A stretch of 64,000 bases of DNA, taken from assembly GCA_012522855.1 (NCBI GenBank), contig JAAYJQ010000031.1, positions 111,194 through 175,193 on the forward strand, read 5' to 3'. Origin of the DNA: Bacteroidales bacterium. GTDB taxonomy: Bacteria; Bacteroidota; Bacteroidia; Bacteroidales; UBA932. Shown piece after piece: positions 7,927-15,979 of the stretch. The notes under the pieces are model-generated. The model saw nothing but the letters and a program-made list of their open reading frames with translations. It was not told where the DNA came from and did no database searches. The position numbers and the translations under genes are program-made. The first letter of the stretch is position 1. Each line of letters opens with the position of its first letter.

Positions 7927-9315
7927 CTATTTGCTTTTCAAGTAGGCGTCGATAGCGGCGGCGGCTTTTCGGCCGGCGCCCATCGCCAGGATGACGGTGG
8001 CGGCTCCGGTGACCGCGTCGCCTCCGGCGAAGATCCCCGGACGCGTGGTCCGTCCGTCTTCATCGGCGACAAGGCAGCCACGCCGGTTCGCTTCCAGCCC
8101 TTTAGTCGTGTTGGCAATCAATGGATTGGGAGAAGTACCCAAAGCCATGATCACGGTCTCGGTCGGGATCTCGAATTCAGACCCCGGGATCGGGACGGGG
8201 GAGCGCCGCCCGCTTTCGTCGGGTTCGCCGAGTTCCATCCGGATGCAGCGCAGTCCGCGTACCCAGCCTTTCTCATCGCCCAGCACTTCGACCGGATTGG
8301 TCAGCATCCGGAACTGGATTCCTTCTTCCTTGGCATGGTGGACCTCCTCCCGTCGGGCGGGAAGCTCGACTTCCGTACGGCGGTACACGACGGTCACGTC
8401 CGCGCCGAGCCGGAGCGCCGTCCGGGCGGCGTCCATCGCCACGTTGCCACCACCGACCACGCATACGGATTTGCCGGTATGGATCGGGGTGCCGTAGTCC
8501 TCCCGATAGGCCTTCATCAGGTTGTTGCGGGTGAGGAATTCGTTGGCGGAGAACACGTTGTTGAGGTTTTCTCCGGGAATATTCATAAAGCGGGGGAGTC
8601 CGGCTCCTGTGGCCACGAACACAGCCTCGAAGCCTTCGTCTTCCATCAGCGAGTCGATGGATACGGTCCGCCCCACGATGACATCTGTCTCGATTTTCAC
8701 GCCCAGGGCGCAGACAGCGTCGATTTCTCGTTTCAGGACGCTTTCCTTGGGTAGACGGAATTCCGGGATGCCGTATTCCAATACGCCTCCGGGCTTGTGC
8801 AGGGCTTCGAAGATGGTGACGTCGTAGCCCATTTTGGCAAGGTCGGAAGCGCAGGCCAGGCCGGCAGGACCGGAGCCGATCACCGCGACCTTCCGGCCGG
8901 AAGGTCGCGATACGGCTCCTTCAGAGGGCGTACCCGCCGCCGCTACGTAGTCGGCGACGAAGCGCTCGAGTTTACCGATGGCGACGGGCTCGCCCTTGAC
9001 GCCGAGGATGCAACTGCCCTCGCATTGGGTCTCCTGCGGGCAGACGCGTCCGCAGACGGCGGGCAGGGAGGAGTCTTCCGCGATGATGGCCGCGGCGGCC
9101 GAGATGTCGCCTGCGTTCACCTGCGCGATGAAATCGGGGATCTTGATCCCGACCGGACAGGCGGGAATGCAGCGGGGATTCTTGCATTGCAGACAGCGGG
9201 AGGCTTCAAGTCGGGCTTCTTCGAAGTTGTAGCCGTAGCTGACTTCTTCGAAATTGCGCGCCCGCACCTGGGGATCCTGTTCTCGAACCGGCACTCTGGG
9301 TATTTTGTTAGCCAT
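7927..9315 (-). CDS. gltA: NADPH-dependent glutamate synthase small-subunit-like / NfnB-like flavoprotein
   Basis: 462 residues. The N-terminus carries cysteines for two [4Fe-4S] clusters (Cys41, 44, 49, 53 and Cys88, 92, 98, 102). An FAD-binding GSGPAGLACA (about residue 146) and an NAD(P)-binding GGGNVAMDAAR (about 289) follow. This is the small-subunit-type GltA that pairs with a SudB/PyrK-like partner, encoded 9 bases upstream in the same operon. Such pairs are known as sulfide dehydrogenase, or as NfnAB, the electron-bifurcating NADH-dependent ferredoxin:NADP oxidoreductase. Without a large glutamate synthase subunit nearby, the Nfn-type role seems more likely, but this is inference. Confidence 0.9.
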   Translation of the reverse strand: MANKIPRVPVREQDPQVRARNFEEVSYGYNFEEARLEASRCLQCKNPRCIPACPVGIKIPDFIAQVNAGDISAAAAIIAEDSSLPAVCGRVCPQETQCEGSCILGVKGEPVAIGKLERFVADYVAAAGTPSEGAVSRPSGRKVAVIGSGPAGLACASDLAKMGYDVTIFEALHKPGGVLEYGIPEFRLPKESVLKREIDAVCALGVKIETDVIVGRTVSIDSLMEDEGFEAVFVATGAGLPRFMNIPGENLNNVFSANEFLTRNNLMKAYREDYGTPIHTGKSVCVVGGGNVAMDAARTALRLGADVTVVYRRTEVELPARREEVHHAKEEGIQFRMLTNPVEVLGDEKGWVRGLRCIRMELGEPDESGRRSPVPIPGSEFEIPTETVIMALGTSPNPLIANTTKGLEANRRGCLVADEDGRTTRPGIFAGGDAVTGAATVILAMGAGRKAAAAIDAYLKSK

Positions 9316-9324
9316 TGTATTCCG

Positions 9325-10173
9325 TTATCGAATTCTACATTTGTGCAGCTCTTTCTGTTCCTCGGAGCGATATTGTCCGAGACGCCGCATGGCTTCGTCG
9401 AAGTCCACGTCGTAGCCGTTGAACTCGGGGCCGTCCACGCAGGCGAAGCGGGTCTTCCCGGCCACGGTCACGCGACAGGCCCCGCACATGCCGGTGCCGT
9501 CCACCATCAAAGTGTTAAGGCTCACGTCGATCGGAAGGCCGAGTTCTTTGCAGGTCAGCGTGCTGAATTTCATCATGATCATCGGTCCGATGGCCACCGC
9601 TTGGGTGTAGGAATATCCTTCTTCGGAAACCAGTTTTTCCAACCGCGCTGTTACGAGCCCGTGAAAACCCTCGGAACCGTCGTCCGTGCAGAGAAAGAGA
9701 TGATCGCAGACCGATCCGATCTCCTTTGTGTAAATCAGCATATCTTTGGTCCTGGCGCCGATGATCACATCCACGGCAACGCCTCTTTTATGCAGCCACT
9801 TGGCCTGGGGATAGACCGGAGCGGTTCCCACGCCGCCGGCGATGAAGATGTACCGCGCGTCTTTGAGTACTTCCTCAGTCTTGTGTACGAAGGCGGAAGG
9901 ATTGCCCAGAGGACCGACGACGTCCCGGAAGGAATCTCCTTCGTTCAGGGCGATGATGGCGGCCGAGGAAGCCCCGATTAGTTGCGTTACGATCACGACG
10001 GTGCCTTTTCCCGCATCGTAATCACTGATGGTGAGCGGAACGCGTTCGCCTTTTTCATCGGTGCGGACGATCAGAAACTGCCCCGGCTTGGCTGCCTTCG
10101 CGATCCGCGGCGCCTCAACCTCCATCCGGCAGATAATCGGGGTCAGCATTTCTTTTTTGACGATTTTGTACAT
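9325..10173 (-). CDS. Sulfide/dihydroorotate dehydrogenase-like FAD/NAD-binding protein (NfnA/SudB-like)
   Basis: 282 residues. An FAD-binding barrel (RVPLTISDYD about residue 44-53) is followed by an NAD-binding domain (IAGGVGTAPVYPQ about 111-123). A C-terminal [2Fe-2S] site follows, with Cys230, Cys233 and Cys245 (GMCGACRV...RFACVDGPEF). This is the architecture of PyrK/SudB/NfnA. It is the first gene of a two-gene operon with the GltA-like subunit, 9 bases apart, which together would move electrons among NADH, NADPH and ferredoxin in the cytoplasm. Confidence 0.9.
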   Translation of the reverse strand: MYKIVKKEMLTPIICRMEVEAPRIAKAAKPGQFLIVRTDEKGERVPLTISDYDAGKGTVVIVTQLIGASSAAIIALNEGDSFRDVVGPLGNPSAFVHKTEEVLKDARYIFIAGGVGTAPVYPQAKWLHKRGVAVDVIIGARTKDMLIYTKEIGSVCDHLFLCTDDGSEGFHGLVTARLEKLVSEEGYSYTQAVAIGPMIMMKFSTLTCKELGLPIDVSLNTLMVDGTGMCGACRVTVAGKTRFACVDGPEFNGYDVDFDEAMRRLGQYRSEEQKELHKCRIR

Positions 10174-10284
10174 GCGTTCGTTTTGGCTGTTAATTTCATG
10201 AGCGTCAAAATTAAAAAATGCTTCGGAATATTCCTAATCTTCCTGATCAAGCACCGCTGCCGAATTCTCTTCAGCGCACTGCTA

Positions 10285-10355
10285 CAAAGGTGGCACCGGC
10301 GTGCCACCTTTGCGATACGAATATGCATAAAGGTGGAACCAAAGTGCCACCTTTG
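10285..10355. repeat. Cluster of palindromic CAAAGGTGGCAC repeats
   Basis: 10285-10312 is a perfect palindrome: CAAAGGTGGCAC, loop CGGC, GTGCCACCTTTG. A second, imperfect copy follows at 10329-10355 (AAAGGTGG ... GTGCCACCTTTG). The two inverted pairs are separated by 16 bases and lie between the NfnA-like gene and a broken signal-peptide gene. They look like a small extragenic palindromic repeat rather than a terminator, because no T-run follows. Confidence 0.6.
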
Positions 10356-10362
10356 TAGTAAA

Positions 10363-10758
10363 AATGCTTTGCTGGCGGCGGAAGTGCTGGCGTTCTGCCT
10401 GTTGGTGTCGCTTTTTGCCGCGCCGGCATATTCACAACATGAAACCTGGCAGTGACCGGCGGATGGGCAGGAGGCCGGTAAGGGCATCCTCTACAAGCCG
10501 CAGCAGTACATCGGCACCGAACTGAATTTCGCAAGCTTGTTCATCGGCGCGCCGCTCGGGACGGAAGTCCGCGTGCCGGAAGACGGGATACTTGTCAGTT
10601 TCAGTATCTGTACGTTGAATAGCCTTACTTCCTCCAATTCTTTTGGAGGTGATGCGGACAATTTTGACGCCTTTCGGGTCTCCGTGCTCCAACGGGAGGA
10701 TTTGCCGGTGTCTCCGGACTACAATTGGAAGAGTTCGTTGACGGTCTTGCCGAAATAG
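10363..10758 (+). pseudogene. Broken secreted M23-like peptidase gene
   Basis: One frame encodes a signal-peptide-like stretch (LAFCLLVSLFAAPAYSQ), hits an in-frame TGA at 10453-10455, and then continues with protein-like sequence (ILYKPQQYIGTELNFASLF, APLGTEVRVPEDGILVSF). The AP-x-GT-x-V-x3-DG pattern is that of M23 peptidases, but the metal-binding His/Asp are missing. The ATG at 10364 is out of frame with the signal peptide, so the start is damaged too. The end runs into the oppositely oriented XRE gene. I read it as a decayed, 3'-truncated gene. Confidence 0.5.
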
Positions 10759-10907
10759 GCGCTCAGTTTCAGGGCCAGTTCGGTGGAGGGGACGAACTTG
10801 TCGTTTTCGATGGCATAGATGGTCTGCCGCGTGACACCGATCGCGTCCGCCAGTTCCTGTTGCGAGATCCGCTTGACCGCGCGTTCGACCCGGATGCTAT
10901 TCTTCAT
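10719..10907 (-). CDS. XRE-family helix-turn-helix regulator (YozG-like)
   Basis: 62 residues, essentially only a Cro/CI-type HTH domain: RISQQELADAIGVTRQTIYAIENDKFVPSTELALKLS. This is the size of the short YozG-like regulators that commonly accompany a small membrane protein. Its start overlaps the end of the upstream membrane-protein gene by 11 bases, so the two are translationally coupled. The palindrome at 11383-11400 inside the promoter of the pair is the likely autoregulatory operator. Confidence 0.88.
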   Translation of the reverse strand: MKNSIRVERAVKRISQQELADAIGVTRQTIYAIENDKFVPSTELALKLSAYFGKTVNELFQL

Positions 10908-11364
10908 CTTTTCCGCTCTCCCATTTGTAACGCCAATATTTGATTCTGAACAGGACTGCGTACAACATCAAGGCGAAGATGATGTTGCCGGTAAACCGCC
11001 ACACGATGAAGAAATATCTCCAGAAGTTTCCAGCCGTGGGATGCACACTGCTCCAGATCGCGTAGAGCAGACCATATGCGATCATCGTGAAGAACATGAC
11101 GCAGGCTGTGATCATCACGGACTTGCGTCGCAGGGCGGAGATGAATTCGTCTTCTTGCTTCTCCTGCGAGAAGGCCACCAGGAACGCGGATCCGAAGGCG
11201 AGCAAATAGAGAAGCATGGTTCCGTGTTTGCTGTATTTCTGCGGAATCAGCTCCCAGGTGTTCCAGACCAGTGTTTCCAGCGCGAACAGAACGAAAATGA
11301 CTCCGAAAAGGCACCAGCCCAATATCTGGTACTTGTGCGGAAGCAGGTAGGATTTCTTTTGCAT
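10897..11364 (-). CDS. Small multi-pass membrane protein paired with XRE regulator
   Basis: 155 residues with four predicted membrane segments at about 14-33 (LGWCLFGVIFVLFALETLVW), 50-63, 85-106 (VMITACVMFFTMIAYGLLYA) and 119-141. There is a basic Arg/Lys-rich loop between segments 2 and 3 and a charged C-terminus. Function unknown. Pairs of a DUF-type membrane protein and a YozG-like HTH regulator are common in bacteria, and the coupling here suggests the same arrangement. Transcribed from a near-perfect Bacteroidota promoter at 11379-11410. Confidence 0.75.
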   Translation of the reverse strand: MQKKSYLLPHKYQILGWCLFGVIFVLFALETLVWNTWELIPQKYSKHGTMLLYLLAFGSAFLVAFSQEKQEDEFISALRRKSVMITACVMFFTMIAYGLLYAIWSSVHPTAGNFWRYFFIVWRFTGNIIFALMLYAVLFRIKYWRYKWESGKDEE

Positions 11365-11378
11365 TGTATTCTTTTTTG

Positions 11379-11410
11379 CAAATGTAAATTATACTTTACA
11401 ATTATGCAAA
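11379..11410 (-). promoter_or_regulatory. Promoter with embedded palindromic operator for the membrane protein/XRE operon
   Basis: On the minus strand TTTG (11410-11407), a 20-base spacer and TACATTTG (11386-11379) match the Bacteroidota sigma consensus exactly. The spacer and -7 box contain the dyad TGTAAATTATACTTTACA (11383-11400), and a third TTTACA half-site lies at 11416-11421. The overlap of a dyad with the core promoter is what an autorepressor site would look like; the XRE protein of the operon is the obvious candidate. Confidence 0.7.
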
Positions 11411-11535
11411 TAAACTTTACATCTCCGAGCGTTTCCGCTTACAGGACGCGGCGACGGTAACGCCGGAAAAAAACTTTGGAAAATGAAGAATATTGATGAA
11501 TATATTCATTATAATTGCGTATAGAGAAAACTCTT

Positions 11536-14439
11536 ATGTGTAAAGCGAGATATTATTTACACACGGTGATTGCGGCATTATTTTTCTTGCTGCAAAATCT
11601 CTATGGCCAGAACGATCCGATTACCTCGGAATATGCCTACCGGCATTATACGACCGATGACGGGCTTCCGTCATACTCGCTCGAATCCATTTATCAGGAC
11701 AGCAAAGGGTTTATATGGGTGGGGTGCTCCGGGGGAATCGCCCGCTACGACGGCTTTACGTTTCATCGGTATTTGGAAGGGAAATTTTCCAACATCATGC
11801 GTCTGTCCGAAAACGGCCGGAAGGAGGTAAACGCTTACGGGTTCAGCCTGTACACCGTGGACGGGGAAACCGACACGGTCCGAACCGTCAAATTGCCCAA
11901 GGGGTATTTTTCCTTTAAAAACAACTACACGAAGCTTCCGCCGAACTATGCGCTCCTGAATAAGACCAATTCTGGCGTCAAAGCGCTCTTCGAACTCACG
12001 GACACGGGTTTTGTGAAAATATTGGAACATCCCGATTTTGAAGGGATGGACCTGTTTGCCGGACGGCTTTATGTGGATCAGACTCGCGACGAAATATACG
12101 TCCCGATGGACGAAGGGATCAGCATTTTGTCTTATCAAGGAAAAAGGGTCGCATACTACCCGGGTTATTTCGCCCGCAGTTTCATCCGTTACAAGGATTG
12201 CGTGTGGTTTATCACGACGGACGGATTATACCGTATCAACCACGATACGATAGAACGCATCCGGCAATTATCGCTGAAACCCGACGTCAACGATATGGTA
12301 TTGTGTGCGGATAAAAAGGGCGGCTTGCTTTTCTCGGATGGTTATTCAATTTACCGGTTCGCGGATCATGCGGTAGAAAAAGTATTCGGTGGCGTCAACC
12401 AGATAACGGACATGCTTGTGGATACGGAGGGGAACCTGTGGGTTGCCACCTATCAGGGATTATACAACCTTTTCGGGCTGCAATTCAAGAACTATTGGCT
12501 GCAAAACAGGAATGACGTTGTGCGCGGCATTGTGGTGGACGGCAACAACGATCTCGTGGCGGGAAGTTACAACGGGACGCTTATCCGTTTCAATGATTCT
12601 TCCGCGCGGGAAATGGCGTATCCGCCCAATGAATACGGATCTTTTTTCGGTCCCCATTTCACGAAACAGCAGGATGACTTGTTTCTGGTGGGAGCCGGCA
12701 AAGTGCTGAAAATCAAGGGGAACAAAAACCGGTGGCTCAACCTTCCCGTTCAGAATTACGAATTTGTCCAAACGCTTTCCGACGGGAATTTAGTGGTGGG
12801 CGGGCAAGACGGCCTGCATTTTTTCACTTCCGACGGCGCCCTCCTCAAGTCGCTTTCTTCGGATACGCTTTTGCAGAATATCCATTCCAAACTCTGCGAA
12901 GACAGAAACGGGAACCTGTGGTGCGGCGGCGGAAGCGGAATTACGCTCATCCGAAAAGACGGCATCAAGCTGATCGGCAATCCGTATCTGACGCCTGCCT
13001 TGGTTTTTGCGAACGATAACGAGGGGGATGTCTGGTTGGCATCGGAAAACAGATTGCTGCGCGCGGAAAACGATACCGTGCGTTTGATCCATACCTATCC
13101 ATCGTCCATCGAAAGTATTCTCTTTACCCGCGAAAACCATTTGATTGTCGGCACATCTTCCGGTATCTGCATCTCGGATACAGCCTGCAGGAATATGGTT
13201 TTGTACGATCATTTGAACGGTTTCACGGGGAAAGAGGTGATGAGATCGTCCATGGCACAGGATGATGACGGAAACGTCTGGCTGCCGTCCGTAACCTGTC
13301 TGGTAAAATTCAATCCGGAGGAATTGCTGGTCAAGCAGCCGCAGCCCAAACTGTACATTTTGTCGTTTTCGACTTCTACGGACAATGTCCGTTGGGAAAA
13401 GCACAAGTCGTCGGATGTCCAATTGAAACATAACGAAAAAAATATCCGGTTTTCATATATCGGGCTCTCCTACGCCCAGGCGCTGAACGTCCGCTACCAA
13501 TACCGTTTGCGCGGATTTCAGGATAGTTGGTCACAACCGGTCGCGGGACGTGACGTGACTTACAACAATTTGCCGCCCGGGCGTTACACGTTTGAACTGA
13601 AATGCCACGCCGGGACACCCGAAACACAAACCGATGCCGTTTCGCTGCCGATTTACATCAAGCCCGCTTTTTGGCAGACGTGGTTGTTTAAAATAGTGAT
13701 TTTCTTGCTTTTGTCGGGGTTGATCATCTGGTCCGTCGCCCGTTATTTGAAACAAAAGCACCAGCGGGAACTTAGCAAGGCGAACCGCGAAAAAGAGATG
13801 AACGAACTTCGGGTGCAAAGCATTCGCCTGAAATCCATTCCCCACTTCAACAGCAACGTGTTGGCGGGAATCGAGTATTTCATTCTGACCAAATCCAAAG
13901 AAGAGGCCAACGAATTGCTCGCGACCTATTCTCGTTTTACCAACATCACGCTTCACGATATCGACAAGGCGCAACGTTCGCTGAAAGATGAATTGGAATA
14001 TGTCCGCATGTATCTTGACTTGGAAAAAATGCGCTACGGCGATTTACTTTCCTACGACATCGAAGTGGATGATGATGTCGATCAGTACATCATGATTCCG
14101 AACATGGTCTTGCATACCTACGCCGAAAATGCCGTCAAACACGGAATCCGGGGTAAAAGCACGCCGGGGAAAGTAGTCGTTTCCATCAAAAGCGAGCGCG
14201 AGGGCGTCCGTATTTCGGTTGAAGACGATGGGGTAGGTCGTGAAACGTCCGCACGGAAAAACGCGGAGACCGGACATAAAGGACAAGGCCTGAGTATCCT
14301 TTCCCGTCAGATAGAACTGTACAATCAGCAAAACGAAGCAAAAATTGAAGAAAAAGTAGCGGATCTGACGGATGGAAACGGAAATGCCGCAGGCACGCGG
14401 TTCGAACTGTATGTCCCGTATGATTACAGCTATATTTAA
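11536..14439 (+). CDS. Reg_prop/Y_Y_Y sensor histidine kinase (LytS-type kinase core)
   Basis: 967 residues from the ATG at 11536; a TTG at 11515 is an alternative. A signal peptide or anchor (about 1-25) precedes two-component-regulator propeller repeats (for example YTTDDGLPSYSLESIYQDSK, DTEGNLWVATYQGLY) to about residue 600. A Y_Y_Y domain (about 620-700), one membrane segment (about 712-734) and a His_kinase/HATPase_c core follow. The phospho-accepting His is near residue 770 in SIPHFNSN, a variant of the usual NPHFLFN. ATP-binding ENAVKHGI and DDGVGRE are present. It senses a periplasmic ligand and pairs with the LytTR regulator 25 bases downstream. Confidence 0.9.
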   Translation: MCKARYYLHTVIAALFFLLQNLYGQNDPITSEYAYRHYTTDDGLPSYSLESIYQDSKGFIWVGCSGGIARYDGFTFHRYLEGKFSNIMRLSENGRKEVNAYGFSLYTVDGETDTVRTVKLPKGYFSFKNNYTKLPPNYALLNKTNSGVKALFELTDTGFVKILEHPDFEGMDLFAGRLYVDQTRDEIYVPMDEGISILSYQGKRVAYYPGYFARSFIRYKDCVWFITTDGLYRINHDTIERIRQLSLKPDVNDMVLCADKKGGLLFSDGYSIYRFADHAVEKVFGGVNQITDMLVDTEGNLWVATYQGLYNLFGLQFKNYWLQNRNDVVRGIVVDGNNDLVAGSYNGTLIRFNDSSAREMAYPPNEYGSFFGPHFTKQQDDLFLVGAGKVLKIKGNKNRWLNLPVQNYEFVQTLSDGNLVVGGQDGLHFFTSDGALLKSLSSDTLLQNIHSKLCEDRNGNLWCGGGSGITLIRKDGIKLIGNPYLTPALVFANDNEGDVWLASENRLLRAENDTVRLIHTYPSSIESILFTRENHLIVGTSSGICISDTACRNMVLYDHLNGFTGKEVMRSSMAQDDDGNVWLPSVTCLVKFNPEELLVKQPQPKLYILSFSTSTDNVRWEKHKSSDVQLKHNEKNIRFSYIGLSYAQALNVRYQYRLRGFQDSWSQPVAGRDVTYNNLPPGRYTFELKCHAGTPETQTDAVSLPIYIKPAFWQTWLFKIVIFLLLSGLIIWSVARYLKQKHQRELSKANREKEMNELRVQSIRLKSIPHFNSNVLAGIEYFILTKSKEEANELLATYSRFTNITLHDIDKAQRSLKDELEYVRMYLDLEKMRYGDLLSYDIEVDDDVDQYIMIPNMVLHTYAENAVKHGIRGKSTPGKVVVSIKSEREGVRISVEDDGVGRETSARKNAETGHKGQGLSILSRQIELYNQQNEAKIEEKVADLTDGNGNAAGTRFELYVPYDYSYI

Positions 14440-14464
14440 AGTCCGACATCTAAAAATCTAAAAA

Positions 14465-15205
14465 ATGTACACTTGCATTATTGTTGAAGATGAGGAACTT
14501 CCCCGGTTGTCGCTGAAGTCGAAACTCGAAGACTATCATTCCGATATCGAAATCCTGGCAATGTGCGCGGATGCGGAATCCGCATTGGAAAGCATTTTAA
14601 GGCACAAGCCGCAGTTGCTTTTTCTGGATATTCAACTTCCGGGAGAAAATGCCATTTGGCTGTTGGAGCAGCTGCAGCAGGTCGGAAAAATGCCGCAAGT
14701 CATATTCACCACCGCCTACACCGATTCCGAATACCTGTTGAAGGCCATCAAAATTTCAGCCGCTGATTATTTGAACAAACCGATCAGCATCGTGGAGCTG
14801 GCTCAAGCCATCGAAAAAGCAAAAAAACGGATTCGGGATGAAAAGGAGAACCGACACGCATCTCAAAAAAATGTGCGTTCGTTTCGGACGCTCTACTCTC
14901 AGCTTATCGCTTCTGATGAGGATATCGTCTACATCGAGGCCGATGGAAATTACGCGCAGATCCAACTGCTCCATGACAAGAAGCAGCTGATTTTCGAACG
15001 GTTGGGAGATATTGAGAAAAGGTTGGACAACCCGATTTTCATCCGGGTCGGCCGCAGCCTGATCATCAACAGAAACTACATTCGCAAACTGAATACCAAG
15101 GATTGTATCTGTTCGCTCGTCACTCCGGATTCCACATACCATCTTCCCATCCCGAAGGGGGCATGCGATATGCTCAGCGACCTATGCCTCCGACACGAAA
15201 AGTAA
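14465..15205 (+). CDS. LytTR-family response regulator
   Basis: 246 residues. The receiver domain (1-120) has acidic residues at the start (VEDEE), phospho-acceptor Asp55 in LLFLDIQLPG, and the conserved Lys in YLNKPIS (about residue 106). The LytTR DNA-binding domain (about 140-240) shows EDIVYIEADGNYAQI and FIRVGRSLIINRNYI. It should be phosphorylated by the adjacent kinase and regulate transcription. No obvious target operon is next to it. Confidence 0.93.
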   Translation: MYTCIIVEDEELPRLSLKSKLEDYHSDIEILAMCADAESALESILRHKPQLLFLDIQLPGENAIWLLEQLQQVGKMPQVIFTTAYTDSEYLLKAIKISAADYLNKPISIVELAQAIEKAKKRIRDEKENRHASQKNVRSFRTLYSQLIASDEDIVYIEADGNYAQIQLLHDKKQLIFERLGDIEKRLDNPIFIRVGRSLIINRNYIRKLNTKDCICSLVTPDSTYHLPIPKGACDMLSDLCLRHEK

Positions 15206-15265
15206 TCGAAGCGCGCAAGACATCAAGGATTAAGCGATCGGTTCGATGTTCATTCCGGACAAGCG

Positions 15266-15871
15266 TCAATATTTCTCGGAGTGGACGCGGTCCCAGGGAA
15301 GTTCGGATTCGGCCAGGGGTTCGCGCGGTTCCGCGGGATGTCCGATCGCGAGGAGACAGAGTACCGAACAGGAATCCGGGATCTGCAGAATCTGCCGGAC
15401 CATTTGTTCGGAAGATACGGTCTGCGCGGGCTCGGACGCGATCACTGCCAGCGGGATGTCCGAATCGCTGCCCGTGGGAATATTCTTGAAGCGTCCCCGG
15501 ATCTGACACCAGCAGGAACCCAGCCCGAGATCCTGTGCCTGGTACTGCATGGTGACCGCGGCGACGGATCCGTCTTCAATCCAGGTGCGCTGGCTTTCCG
15601 GCTGCCCCAGCACCGCAATGACCAGAGGGGCCTCCGCAAGAAACTGGGAACGGGTGTCCCGAACCTCCGATAGGGCGGCGATCTTGTCCGGGTCGGTTAC
15701 AGTGACGAAGTGCCATTGGCGCGAGCCATGGCCGGTAGGTGCTCGCAGAGCGGTTTCGAGGATGCTTTTCAGATCCTCTCCGCTCACGGGTTCAGAAGTG
15801 AATTTTCGATGGCTGCGGCGTTGCCGCGCTAGCTGACTGAATGATTCCATGGCTTGGGCAATTTCTTTCAT
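15266..15871 (-). CDS. Nitroreductase family flavoprotein
   Basis: 201 residues. The FMN-binding RRSHRKFTSEPV (about residue 18-29), the helix motif ILETALRAPTGHGSRQWHFV and GLGSCWCQIRG (about 136) are typical of nitroreductases of the small Bacteroidota type. It reduces quinone-, nitro- or related substrates with NAD(P)H; the true substrate is unknown. Its start faces the AT-rich restriction-modification gene about 100 bases away. An internal Met at residue 8 is an alternative start. Confidence 0.88.
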   Translation of the reverse strand: MKEIAQAMESFSQLARQRRSHRKFTSEPVSGEDLKSILETALRAPTGHGSRQWHFVTVTDPDKIAALSEVRDTRSQFLAEAPLVIAVLGQPESQRTWIEDGSVAAVTMQYQAQDLGLGSCWCQIRGRFKNIPTGSDSDIPLAVIASEPAQTVSSEQMVRQILQIPDSCSVLCLLAIGHPAEPREPLAESELPWDRVHSEKY

Positions 15872-15954
15872 AATGATACGAAATTATCCCCAAACGACAA
15901 AATGGTACGTGGACGTACTTGTTTTATTATTGGTGTCATTTACTTTTGTTTTTA

Positions 15955-15962
15955 TAAATTTG
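15955..15962 (+). promoter_or_regulatory. -7 box for the restriction-modification gene
   Basis: TAAATTTG matches TAnnTTTG and stands 17 bases before the first in-frame ATG of the family N-terminus. A TTG at 15930-15932 is 22 bases upstream, slightly long for a -33 element. Confidence 0.35.
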
Positions 15963-15979
15963 TAGTAACTAATTTTCAA

